Assembly: GCA_022712815.1 (NCBI GenBank)
Contig: JAFLJW010000410.1
Location: forward strand, 1-5,244
DNA length: 5,244 nt
Origin: Pseudodesulfovibrio sp.
GTDB taxonomy: Bacteria; Desulfobacterota; Desulfovibrionia; Desulfovibrionales; Desulfovibrionaceae
Direction of reading: 5' to 3'
Shown piece by piece: positions 1-5,244 of this stretch. The stretch's first letter is position 1; every line of letters starts with the position of its first letter. The notes under the pieces were generated by a model. That model was given only the letters and a program-made list of their open reading frames with translations. It ran no database searches and was not told the DNA's origin. Position numbers and translations under genes: made by a program.

Positions 1-1182
1 AATCTTGACCAGCCAGGGACAGAGGACCATGAAGCTCATGACAATGAGCAAGGTCGGGTCGATACGCTGCCCTTCATCCTTGAAGGAAAGACCGATGCAG
101 GTAGCCAGACCGATGATTGCCGAGTAGCCGGGGGAATAGCCCGCGAGCATGAAGATAGTGATGAAAAGCAGCGGCAGTATGTACAGCCATTCGTTTTTCA
201 GGATCGTCATGGCATCGTATTTATAGCGTTCTCCGACGATGTTTTCCTTCTTGGCCTCATAGTGAACCATGACGAAAACGGAGAAGAAGTACATGACGGC
301 CGGGAAGATGGCGACCAGCATGATGTGTGAATAGGGTAGGCCGGTCAGTTCAGCCATGATGAAACCACCCGCGCCCATGATCGGGGGCATGAACATGCCG
401 CCAATGGAGGCCGCGGGTTCGATGCCACCTGCAACGTGGGGTTTGAAGCCCGCTTTTTTCATCATCGGGATGGTGAATGCTCCGGTGGACACGGTGTTTG
501 CAATGGCCGAACCGGAGATGGAACCGAACAGACCGGATGCGATGACCGAGACCTTGGCCGGTCCGCCGACCTTGTGGCCGACCGCTGCCAGTGGGAAGTC
601 AATGAAAAACTTCTGAGCACCACATTTTTCGAGGAAGGCCCCGAACAGGACGAACAGAATGATGTAGGTGGCGAGTACATTGGCCATGATGCCGAACACG
701 CCGTCACTTCGATAGAAGATGGAGGTGCATAATTCCGGGAACGATGCCCCTGCATGGGCGATGAGTTCCGGCATATGCTCGCCGAACATGCCGAACAGGA
801 GCATGGCTGAGCCGATGACGACAAATATGTTGCCGACCACTCGCCGGGCCAGTTCGATACCGATCAGGACACCGATCATGGCTATCCACTGGTCCAGATC
901 GGTCTCAATGCCGGTTCGGTAGTTGATGACCTCGAAATTGAACATCCAGTAACCCACGGTAATAATCGAGGCGACTATGAGGATGTAGTCTAGAATCCGA
1001 AAGACAAGGCTTTTTGACTTGTAGATCAAAAAGACCAGAATGTACGTGATGATCACGTAAATGCCACGGTGAAATTGGGTGGCAGCCGGTTCGAAAATGG
1101 CTGACCAGGAATAGAACAAGACCATGCCGACGGACAGGAAATCGAAGAGATATTTTTCCGCTTTATTTAATTTATCGTACAT
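1..1182 (-). CDS. TRAP transporter permease, fused 4TM/12TM (DctQM-type, TAXI class), 3'-truncated by window edge
   Basis: This is the membrane part of a TRAP transporter, which imports a solute delivered by a periplasmic binding protein using an ion gradient. I translated the minus strand from the ATG at 1182; the frame stays open for 394 residues to the window edge. Full fused permeases are usually about 630-700 residues, so roughly 40% is missing. The N-terminal part (about residues 12-135) has four or five hydrophobic segments and corresponds to the small DctQ-like subunit. From about residue 155 comes the large DctM-like domain. It carries GGPAK (186-190), SGSAIANT (203-210) with the following TG and IP, and GGMFMPPIMGAGGFIMAE (251-268), all typical of the family. 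The start follows a weak ribosome site (AAGAG on the coding strand, 1189-1193, six bases away). It lies downstream of the TAXI binding-protein gene in the same direction, the usual partner of fused permeases. The substrate cannot be read from sequence. Confidence 0.93.
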   Translation of the reverse strand, partial: MYDKLNKAEKYLFDFLSVGMVLFYSWSAIFEPAATQFHRGIYVIITYILVFLIYKSKSLVFRILDYILIVASIITVGYWMFNFEVINYRTGIETDLDQWIAMIGVLIGIELARRVVGNIFVVIGSAMLLFGMFGEHMPELIAHAGASFPELCTSIFYRSDGVFGIMANVLATYIILFVLFGAFLEKCGAQKFFIDFPLAAVGHKVGGPAKVSVIASGLFGSISGSAIANTVSTGAFTIPMMKKAGFKPHVAGGIEPAASIGGMFMPPIMGAGGFIMAELTGLPYSHIMLVAIFPAVMYFFSVFVMVHYEAKKENIVGERYKYDAMTILKNEWLYILPLLFITIFMLAGYSPGYSAIIGLATCIGLSFKDEGQRIDPTLLIVMSFMVLCPWLVKI

Positions 1183-1194
1183 TGTGCACTCTTA

Positions 1195-1213
1195 GCAATT
1201 CCAGGTGAATTGC
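1195..1213 (-). repeat. Inverted repeat in the permease 5' leader
   Basis: The arms GCAATTC (1195-1201) and GAATTGC (1207-1213) are perfect 7-base complements around a 5-base centre. In the mRNA this would be a small hairpin ending just before the weak ribosome site of the permease gene (1189-1193), leaving that site single-stranded. It could equally be a protein-binding site in DNA. The symmetry is seen directly; any function is inference. Confidence 0.4.
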
Positions 1214-1228
1214 GGTTGGGGCGTAATG

Positions 1229-1244
1229 ATTCCATTCATGGAAT
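1229..1244. promoter_or_regulatory. 16-bp palindrome, possible operator upstream of the permease gene
   Basis: ATTCCAT and ATGGAAT are perfect inverted 7-base arms with a 2-base centre. The palindrome sits 47 bases upstream of the permease start and downstream of the SBP terminator. A compact palindrome with almost no loop is a poor RNA hairpin but a typical shape for a dimeric regulator site. That would fit a separate promoter for the permease, though I could not identify convincing -35/-10 boxes. The regulator is unknown. Confidence 0.35.
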
Positions 1245-1324
1245 AGATTGCATGTCAGGAATTATTACAGCTTGTAAATCTGTGGAATGGACAGACCGGA
1301 CCCTACCGTCTGTCTGTGCCGGGT

Positions 1325-1356
1325 AAAAAAACGGGCGGACCGCCAAGTCCGCCCGT
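1325..1356 (-). terminator. Intrinsic terminator after the TAXI binding-protein gene, before the permease gene
   Basis: A perfect 10-base stem (1347-1356 paired with 1331-1340) has a 6-base loop. On the minus strand it runs into seven T residues (1331-1325). The stem is GC-rich (eight GC pairs), so this is a textbook Rho-independent terminator for leftward transcription. It lies 35 bases past the stop codon of the binding-protein gene and 142 bases before the permease start. It should end most transcripts after the binding protein while partial read-through, or a second promoter, supplies the permease. The plus-strand side has no T tract, so it acts leftward only. Confidence 0.9.
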
Positions 1357-1391
1357 TCGGTGATTCAGCTATGGTCTGGAAGGAATGGCCC

Positions 1392-2360
1392 CTACTTGAG
1401 GATGCCCTTTTCAGTCCAGAACTTGATTGCACCGGGGTGCAGCGGGGTAACGGCGGGGTTCACACCCTTGAGGCCGTCCTTGATGCTCATGGCCTTGAAG
1501 GTCTTCTTCTGACCGACCATGTGCTTGAGGCCTGCATCAGACCAGATGGCAGTCAGCAGCTCGTACACGTGTTCAGGAGCAACCTTGGCGTTGGCAACCA
1601 ACAGGGCCGAGTCAAAGAAGGACGGAGTGTCGGTGTCAACACCTTTGTAGGTATTGGCGGGGATGGTCAGCTTGCCGAAGTAGGGGTACTTTTCATAGTA
1701 ACCGGAGGCGGTCGCATCAGCATCAACATCAATGAGAGCGATGTCGTTGGTCTGGGCGGCCATGATGATGGCACCGGAAGGTGCAGCGGTCAGCAGCCAG
1801 AAAGCGTCGAGCTGCTCATTACCGAAAGCCTGGGCTGCATCGTTGTAACCCATGGCGTTGCGTTCGATCTTGTCCCAGATGCCCATGTGGGTGAAGAAGC
1901 GTTCGCAGTTGGCAAAGGCACCGGAACCGGCATTGCCGACACCGACTTTCTTGCCGATCAGATCCTTGGTGGACTTGATGCCGGAACCTGCCCGGACAAC
2001 GAGCTGAGCCGGGGCACCGTACAGGTAGGCGACAACCAGAACGTCTTCATATTTGTTGGTATCGCCAGCCAGCTTGCCTTCACGCCCAAGGAAAACCTCA
2101 CCGGCATAGACGGTTCCGAAGGCCGAGCGACCTCTGTTGACGGTGCGCAGGTTTTCGGTGGAACCAGCAGAGGACTGTGCCTTGATGGAAAAGTCAGGAT
2201 TGGCTTTGAGGGGGCCGAAGACCTGAATGGCGTTGGCAACGGTCTGGAAAGTTCCGCCGGCAGGGCCGCCGCCAAAGACGTAGCGTTTTTTGGCATGAGC
2301 AGTAAAGGACATGGTGAGAACCACGGCCAGTGCCAAAAACAGAATTGAAATTCGTTTCAT
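1392..2360 (-). CDS. TRAP transporter solute-binding protein, TAXI family
   Basis: This is the periplasmic receptor of the TRAP system: it binds the solute after export to the periplasm and hands it to the membrane permease. The protein has 322 residues, normal for the TAXI family. Residues 1-23 form a Sec signal peptide: Lys-Arg, a hydrophobic core, then AHA before the predicted cleavage. The mature protein opens with a glycine-rich strand (VFGGGPAGGTF, 28-38). It continues with the SSAGSTENLRTV segment (63-74), the DLIGKKVGVGNAGSGA segment that begins the second lobe (123-138), and the family-typical C-terminal HPGAIKFWTEKG (308-319). The ATG at 2360 is chosen because AGGAGG lies four bases upstream and the signal peptide starts there; the frame is open to 2402 but those extra 14 residues lack a site and would spoil the signal. 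Characterised TAXI proteins bind glutamate, glutamine or 2-oxoglutarate, but the ligand here is unknown. The fused permease follows downstream. Confidence 0.95.
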   Translation of the reverse strand: MKRISILFLALAVVLTMSFTAHAKKRYVFGGGPAGGTFQTVANAIQVFGPLKANPDFSIKAQSSAGSTENLRTVNRGRSAFGTVYAGEVFLGREGKLAGDTNKYEDVLVVAYLYGAPAQLVVRAGSGIKSTKDLIGKKVGVGNAGSGAFANCERFFTHMGIWDKIERNAMGYNDAAQAFGNEQLDAFWLLTAAPSGAIIMAAQTNDIALIDVDADATASGYYEKYPYFGKLTIPANTYKGVDTDTPSFFDSALLVANAKVAPEHVYELLTAIWSDAGLKHMVGQKKTFKAMSIKDGLKGVNPAVTPLHPGAIKFWTEKGILK

Positions 2361-2364
2361 GTTT

Positions 2365-2370
2365 CCTCCT
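2365..2370 (-). promoter_or_regulatory. Strong ribosome binding site of the TAXI binding-protein gene
   Basis: The coding strand reads AGGAGG, then four bases, then ATG. This full Shine-Dalgarno match decides the start at 2360 over the in-frame upstream ATG at 2402. It contrasts with the weak AAGAG site of the downstream permease, again pointing to more binding protein than permease. Confidence 0.85.
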
Positions 2371-2475
2371 AAAGGACCACAAAAAGTTAGTTTGGACCGC
2401 AACTATTTTACCCTGCAAAGTATTGACTAGGTAAAAGACACCTCAGCGGGGACAGAACCCGACTGGTAACATGTT

Positions 2476-2530
2476 GTGGCATAATATAACAATTTTTTCA
2501 ATCTGTTTTCTGATAATAGCTTTATGCCAC
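2476..2530. repeat. Widely spaced 9-bp inverted repeat GTGGCATAA ... TTATGCCAC
   Basis: Two perfect complementary 9-base arms (2476-2484 and 2522-2530) flank 37 bases of very AT-rich DNA. Centres are 46 bases apart. The long loop makes an RNA hairpin unconvincing, so a pair of oppositely oriented sites for a regulator is more likely. A shorter look-alike, ATGTGGCAAA, occurs near 2685-2693. Arm identity is seen directly; the function is inference. Confidence 0.5.
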
Positions 2531-2568
2531 GCCTTGATTTTATTAGATATTTAGTTTTATTGGGTTTT

Positions 2569-2586
2569 TGATTGATCGGTCAGTGA
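2569..2586. promoter_or_regulatory. Operator-like imperfect palindrome, copy 1
   Basis: The sequence reads TGATTGA, TCGG, TCAGTGA. The halves are inverted repeats matching at 5 of 7 positions. Its inner part (GATC flanked by TGA and TCA) resembles operators of TetR-family repressors, which often take the form TGAC-CGATCGG-TCA. It matches copy 2 at 14 of 18 positions. It lies 209 bases upstream of the TAXI start and 324 upstream of the methyltransferase start. No regulator gene is in the window, so the TetR suggestion is inference from shape. Confidence 0.45.
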
Positions 2587-2623
2587 GGGGGGATGCAATG
2601 CTTTGAACGTAGAAAACGTTGAT

Positions 2624-2641
2624 TGATTGAATAGTCAGTCA
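2624..2641. promoter_or_regulatory. Operator-like imperfect palindrome, copy 2
   Basis: The sequence reads TGATTGA, ATAG, TCAGTCA; the halves are inverted repeats matching at 6 of 7 positions. It is the same motif as the copy 55 bases to the left, in the same orientation. A short tandem run of TTGA units (2619-2630) overlaps its left half, so the left half alone could be simple repetition. The right half and the matching spacing make a pair of binding sites plausible. Confidence 0.45.
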
Positions 2642-2898
2642 CAAGGCTGAAGGCTTTCCGCATATGTGTCGTTAAATAGTTTCATGTGGCAAATATTCTT
2701 CTGTCTGAAAGGCACAAGCCGTTTGGGACGCCTATTTTTTCAATATTTGGAGATTCCCGATAAAACTATTGGGAATAGAATGTTATCTTGAGTTGTCCTG
2801 ACTTCGTAATCGGCTTTGCCATGGTTCCCTGCTTTTGCATCTTCGCACTCTGTGGTACATGCCGGGCGTCCGCACAAAAGCGGTCATCTGTTTTTTTT

Positions 2899-2903
2899 GG
2901 AGG
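2899..2903 (+). promoter_or_regulatory. Ribosome binding site of the TrmJ-like gene
   Basis: GGAGG lies six bases before the ATG at 2910 and directly follows a run of eight T residues (2891-2898). It decides the start: the frame is open from an ATG at 2835, but that upstream part has no such site and encodes residues unlike the family. Confidence 0.85.
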
Positions 2904-2909
2904 AAATGC

Positions 2910-3656
2910 ATGCTCGACAATCTTGCCGTGGTCCTGTTCCGACCCAAGTACCCTGAAAACATCGGTTCCGCTGCCCGCGCTTGTCTGAACATGGGCGTGA
3001 CCAATCTGATTATTGTGGACCCGTATAATTTTGATATGGAAAAGGCTTTGCCTCTGGCCACCGCCCACGCCAAGCATGTGCTTGAGAATGCCCGCATCGT
3101 CGAGACCTTGCCCGAGGCCGTCGAAGGTTTCACTTCTGTCTACGGCACAACCGCCCGCACCGGAGGCTGGCGCAAGGGGCTTATGACACCCGCCTCAATG
3201 GCGGGAGTGGTCAATGAGCGACTGCGCTCCGGCGGCAAGATAGCCATCGTGTTCGGCCCGGAGGACAGGGGGTTGACCAATGAGGAAACTTCCATTTGTT
3301 CCGGTCTGTTGACCATTCCTACGAGTTCTGAGGCGACATCGCTAAATCTGGCTCAGGCTGTGGTGGTGGTTTTGTATGAGTGCTTTTTGCGGTCCCTTGA
3401 CACGCCGTTTGTTCCGCCGGGACCAGTCGAGGCGAGACCTGCCACTGTTCAGGAGCAGGAGACTCTGTTTGCGAATCTTCAGGAGAGTCTGGCGGCCATT
3501 GATTTTCTCAAGGAAGATAATCCCGACTATTGGATGCTTCCGTTTCGCCGTTTTTTTGCGAAGATCAATCTCAAACGCAATGAGTTCAATTTGTTGATGG
3601 GCGTTTGTCGGCAGGTTCAGTGGTTTGTAAGGACGTACGGTCCTGGGAAAAAATGA
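2910..3656 (+). CDS. trmJ: RNA 2'-O-methyltransferase, TrmH/SpoU family, TrmJ-like
   Basis: This SPOUT-fold enzyme transfers a methyl group from S-adenosylmethionine to a ribose 2'-hydroxyl. TrmJ does this at position 32 of the tRNA anticodon loop in the cytoplasm. The product is 248 residues, close to E. coli TrmJ (246). All three SpoU motifs are present. Motif 1 is PENIGSAARACLNMG (15-29), with Asn17 and the catalytic Arg23. Motif 2 is IVFGPEDRGLTNEE (113-126), and motif 3 is IPTSSEATSLNLAQA (136-150) with the SLNLA core. Motifs 2 and 3 build the cofactor-binding knot. The C-terminal 80 or so residues are helical and correspond to the TrmJ extension linked to dimerisation and tRNA binding. 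It is a single-gene unit with its own terminator, divergent from the TRAP genes and convergent with the metal transporter. Family membership is secure; assignment to tRNA position 32 rather than another RNA is by similarity only. Confidence 0.9.
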   Translation: MLDNLAVVLFRPKYPENIGSAARACLNMGVTNLIIVDPYNFDMEKALPLATAHAKHVLENARIVETLPEAVEGFTSVYGTTARTGGWRKGLMTPASMAGVVNERLRSGGKIAIVFGPEDRGLTNEETSICSGLLTIPTSSEATSLNLAQAVVVVLYECFLRSLDTPFVPPGPVEARPATVQEQETLFANLQESLAAIDFLKEDNPDYWMLPFRRFFAKINLKRNEFNLLMGVCRQVQWFVRTYGPGKK

Positions 3657-3700
3657 GAATGGGTTGATAAGGTAAAAATGATGTGGTCAGTATTGATCCG

Positions 3701-3738
3701 AAAGACAAGTGCAATCTCGGTTGCATTTGTCTTTTTTT
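3701..3738 (+). terminator. Intrinsic terminator of the TrmJ-like gene
   Basis: A 14-base stem (3701-3714 paired with 3721-3734) with one G-U pair and a 6-base loop TCTCGG ends in seven T residues (3732-3738). It begins 44 bases after the stop codon. The opposite strand runs into CGG rather than T residues, so it should not stop the convergent transporter transcript efficiently. Confidence 0.9.
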
Positions 3739-3874
3739 ACGTCCCCCCCCATGAACTGCTTCAGCGATTAAAGGAGTCTTTTAGGGCCTAAGACATATAT
3801 TTTCCAGCCCGGACAGCAACACAGCCATTTGGAAACCTTGCCAAACAGAGCAGGTGGGTACTTCTTGATACGCC
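3739..3874. other. Convergent intergenic stretch with only a weak hairpin
   Basis: These 136 bases separate the methyltransferase terminator from the stop codon of the transporter gene. They include a run of eight C residues (3743-3750). A weak interrupted hairpin at 3776-3794 (GTC and TTAG arms with a bulge, read on the minus strand) might help end leftward transcription, but no T tract follows it. A second short repeat, TTTGG/CCAAA, lies at 3828-3845. I see no supportable gene. Confidence 0.5.
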
Positions 3875-5244
3875 CTAGATGCTGCCGAGGAAAAGAGCGG
3901 CTCCGAACAGGGCTATGCAGGCCGCACCAGTGATGGACAACCCGGTGTAGATACAGTTGAAGAGCTTCTTGTTTTTGCCGGATAGCTTGAGGGTGACACC
4001 GCGTGCGGCCACGGCTGCCCAGGCAAAGAGCGTGGTGGTCAGCCCCATGCCGACAGCCATGAGGATGAGGGCGAGCATGCCGGTCCAGAAGATATTCAGG
4101 CCGATGGAAAAGGCGAGGATGACGGCGGCCCCGGGACAGGGGATGAGACCGGTGATAAAGGAAACCATCAGCACCTTTTTGATATGCACGGACCGCGTCA
4201 CATCCTCGGGATGGATGGAGCAGGACAACTCGGCAAGCATGCCGCCCTTGAAGATATCGTGTGTGGCCTTGCCCGTGAGGAACAGTCCCATGAGGGTGAG
4301 AAGCGCGTAGCTTGCGGGCTGTATGGCGCGACTGGCCGCCTGAAAACCGCCCATGCCGGAACTGAAGATCGCATAGGCGATGCCCACGGCCACGGCTGCG
4401 GACCCCATGTGGACAAAGGTAATGGCATTGCCCATAAGTGCGCCTGAGAAAAACGAGCCGGGGTTGCTCAGAAAATAGGAGCAGACAACGGTCTTGCCGT
4501 GGCCCGGGCCAACGGCGTGGACGATGCCATAGATAAAGGAAAGGCCGAGGAACATCCAGAATGCGGGACCGAACGGGTCGCCCTTGATATCGACGGCAAC
4601 CCCGTTGAGCCGGACGGTTAGTTCCTTTTGCACGCTCCTGACCTTGCTCAGGATTTGCTGGATCAAACCGGGAGCCTCTTCCGGTCCATCGGCGACAAGG
4701 ACCGGCGGAGGAGCCGCGGTGTTGGAAAACGAAAGGTGCACGGCCTCAGGTACGATAAACCGCCAGTAGGTGTGGTCCCTGGCCTGCCGGACGACATGTC
4801 CGACCTTGGTGTCGCCGTCGATGTCAAAGCGGATGTCATCCTTCATGAGCAGGATGTCTGTGTAATAATCCTTGTCGAAAATCGAAGTTCTAAAATCCTT
4901 GATCTGGTCAAATGGGAGGTTGATCGGCACGGTGAAATCATAGACCAATCGTCCTTCTTGAATGCTGGCCCTGAACCCCTCTGTCGTGATTGGAAGCCGC
5001 TTTCCCCCGGACTCTATTAGTGTGAAATAATCGTAGTTTGCGAGGTAGGCAAATGCACCGTTCTTGAGTGTGTCCTGACCCTGAGGGGTGGCAAGGGTTG
5101 CTTCATCAAGTTCCAGATCACCCAGAATCGCCCTGCTGAAAATATCGTCGAACAGCCAGTTCTGGCGAACGGAAACCAAGCCGTTGTCGTTCACCACAAA
5201 GGTCAGGGTGACGTCCACATAGACATGGGGATGCGCCACGGCCA
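3875..5244 (-). CDS. DUF1007-NicO fusion, probable nickel/cobalt transporter, 5'-truncated by window edge
   Basis: This is a membrane transporter of the NicO (RcnA-like) family with a periplasmic DUF1007 domain fused at its N-terminus; it probably moves Ni2+ or Co2+ across the inner membrane. Numbering is from the GTG codon at 5239. Residues 2-175 are DUF1007, opening with the family-typical AHPHVYVD. A linker with a Pro/Ala stretch follows, then the NicO part from about residue 225 with about six membrane segments. Signature motifs are HAVGPGHGKT (241-250) and GLIPCPGAAVIL (374-385), plausible metal-path residues. The GTG is probably not the real start: the frame continues to the edge, and the codons before HPH read Ala-Val-Ala, the end of a signal peptide. 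The start and most of that peptide lie outside. The C-terminus ends after a final hydrophobic segment and looks intact. Import versus export cannot be decided: RcnA homologues export, others import. It converges on the methyltransferase gene. Confidence 0.88.
   Translation of the reverse strand, partial: AVAHPHVYVDVTLTFVVNDNGLVSVRQNWLFDDIFSRAILGDLELDEATLATPQGQDTLKNGAFAYLANYDYFTLIESGGKRLPITTEGFRASIQEGRLVYDFTVPINLPFDQIKDFRTSIFDKDYYTDILLMKDDIRFDIDGDTKVGHVVRQARDHTYWRFIVPEAVHLSFSNTAAPPPVLVADGPEEAPGLIQQILSKVRSVQKELTVRLNGVAVDIKGDPFGPAFWMFLGLSFIYGIVHAVGPGHGKTVVCSYFLSNPGSFFSGALMGNAITFVHMGSAAVAVGIAYAIFSSGMGGFQAASRAIQPASYALLTLMGLFLTGKATHDIFKGGMLAELSCSIHPEDVTRSVHIKKVLMVSFITGLIPCPGAAVILAFSIGLNIFWTGMLALILMAVGMGLTTTLFAWAAVAARGVTLKLSGKNKKLFNCIYTGLSITGAACIALFGAALFLGSI

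Larger units (their letters stand above)
2361..2909. other. 549-bp divergent intergenic region with symmetric repeats, no credible gene
   Basis: This stretch separates the leftward TAXI gene from the rightward methyltransferase gene and must hold both promoters. It is clearly more AT-rich than the genes, chiefly from about 2480 to 2780. I found no open frame with a ribosome site and protein-like composition. It holds a 9-base inverted repeat (2476-2530), twin operator-like palindromes (2569-2586 and 2624-2641), and a weak 6-base inverted repeat ATTCCC/GGGAAT (2753-2758, 2771-2776). Promoter boxes are ambiguous. A TAAAAT at 2405-2410 (minus) could be a -10 box for the TAXI gene, and TAGAAT at 2776-2781 or TATCTT preceded by TG at 2781-2789 could serve the plus strand, but none has a good -35 at the right distance. 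Confidence 0.7.

Noticed and set aside
356..922. Several overlapping open frames on both strands within the permease gene
   Set aside because: The minus-strand frame from 1182 to 1 reads continuously as a TRAP permease with conserved motifs. The others are compositionally odd shadows.
1287..2348. A 353-codon open frame on the plus strand opposite the TAXI gene
   Set aside because: It lies antisense to a gene with clear family motifs, signal peptide and ribosome site. Its length follows from the codon bias of the real gene; the product resembles no family I know, and the frame runs through the terminator stem.
2476..2540. Sigma-54 promoter suggested by TGGCA on both strands
   Set aside because: Neither copy has the GC of the -12 element at the required 10-base distance from the -24 GG.
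2870..2898. Possible terminator before trmJ: CCGC/GCGG hairpin followed by eight T residues
   Set aside because: The stem is only four base pairs and seven bases separate it from the T run, so it is unlikely to terminate.
2835..2909. Upstream in-frame extension of the TrmJ-like protein by 25 residues
   Set aside because: There is no ribosome site before 2835, the added residues are unlike the family, and GGAGG is ideally placed before 2910.
3678..3791. Small plus-strand open frame (ATG ATG TGG ...) after trmJ
   Set aside because: It runs through the terminator hairpin and its T tract, lacks a good ribosome site, and has no recognisable features.
4184..5020. Plus- and minus-strand open frames inside the NicO fusion gene
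   Set aside because: They overlap a gene with conserved DUF1007 and NicO motifs in one uninterrupted frame, and none has family similarity or a ribosome site.
5237..5239. GTG at 5239 as the true start of the NicO fusion
   Set aside because: The open frame continues to the window edge and the codons upstream fit the end of a signal peptide, so the GTG is most likely an internal valine.

Overview
The window looks like a chromosomal segment of a delta-proteobacterium (Desulfobacterota), most likely a Desulfovibrio or Pseudodesulfovibrio relative. I infer this from gene content: a TAXI-type TRAP transporter and a DUF1007 domain fused to a NicO-type metal transporter. A moderately GC-rich coding style with AT-rich intergenic DNA fits. 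I could not run a search, so the taxonomy is tentative.

Layout. Positions 1-1182 (minus) hold the first 394 residues of a fused 4TM/12TM TRAP transporter permease; its 3' end lies beyond the left edge. Positions 1392-2360 (minus) encode its partner, a periplasmic TAXI-family solute-binding protein. The binding-protein gene is transcribed first. A strong intrinsic terminator (1325-1356) lies between the two genes, which would favour more binding protein than permease. Positions 2361-2909 are a long, AT-rich divergent intergenic region with no credible gene. It carries two symmetric repeat systems that look like regulator binding sites. Positions 2910-3656 (plus) encode a TrmJ-like SPOUT RNA 2'-O-methyltransferase, followed by a strong terminator (3701-3738). 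Positions 3875-5244 (minus) encode a DUF1007-NicO fusion, a probable nickel/cobalt transporter. It converges on trmJ and loses its start and most of its signal peptide at the right edge.

How the genes work together. Only the binding protein and the permease form an obvious functional unit: the periplasmic protein captures a small, probably carboxylate-type solute and the permease imports it with an ion gradient. The methyltransferase and the metal transporter are separate transcription units with no clear link to it. I see no mobile element, CRISPR array, rRNA or tRNA. I also see no clear sign of a previously undescribed system. The most interesting signals are the regulatory DNA in the divergent region and the terminator that splits the TRAP operon.
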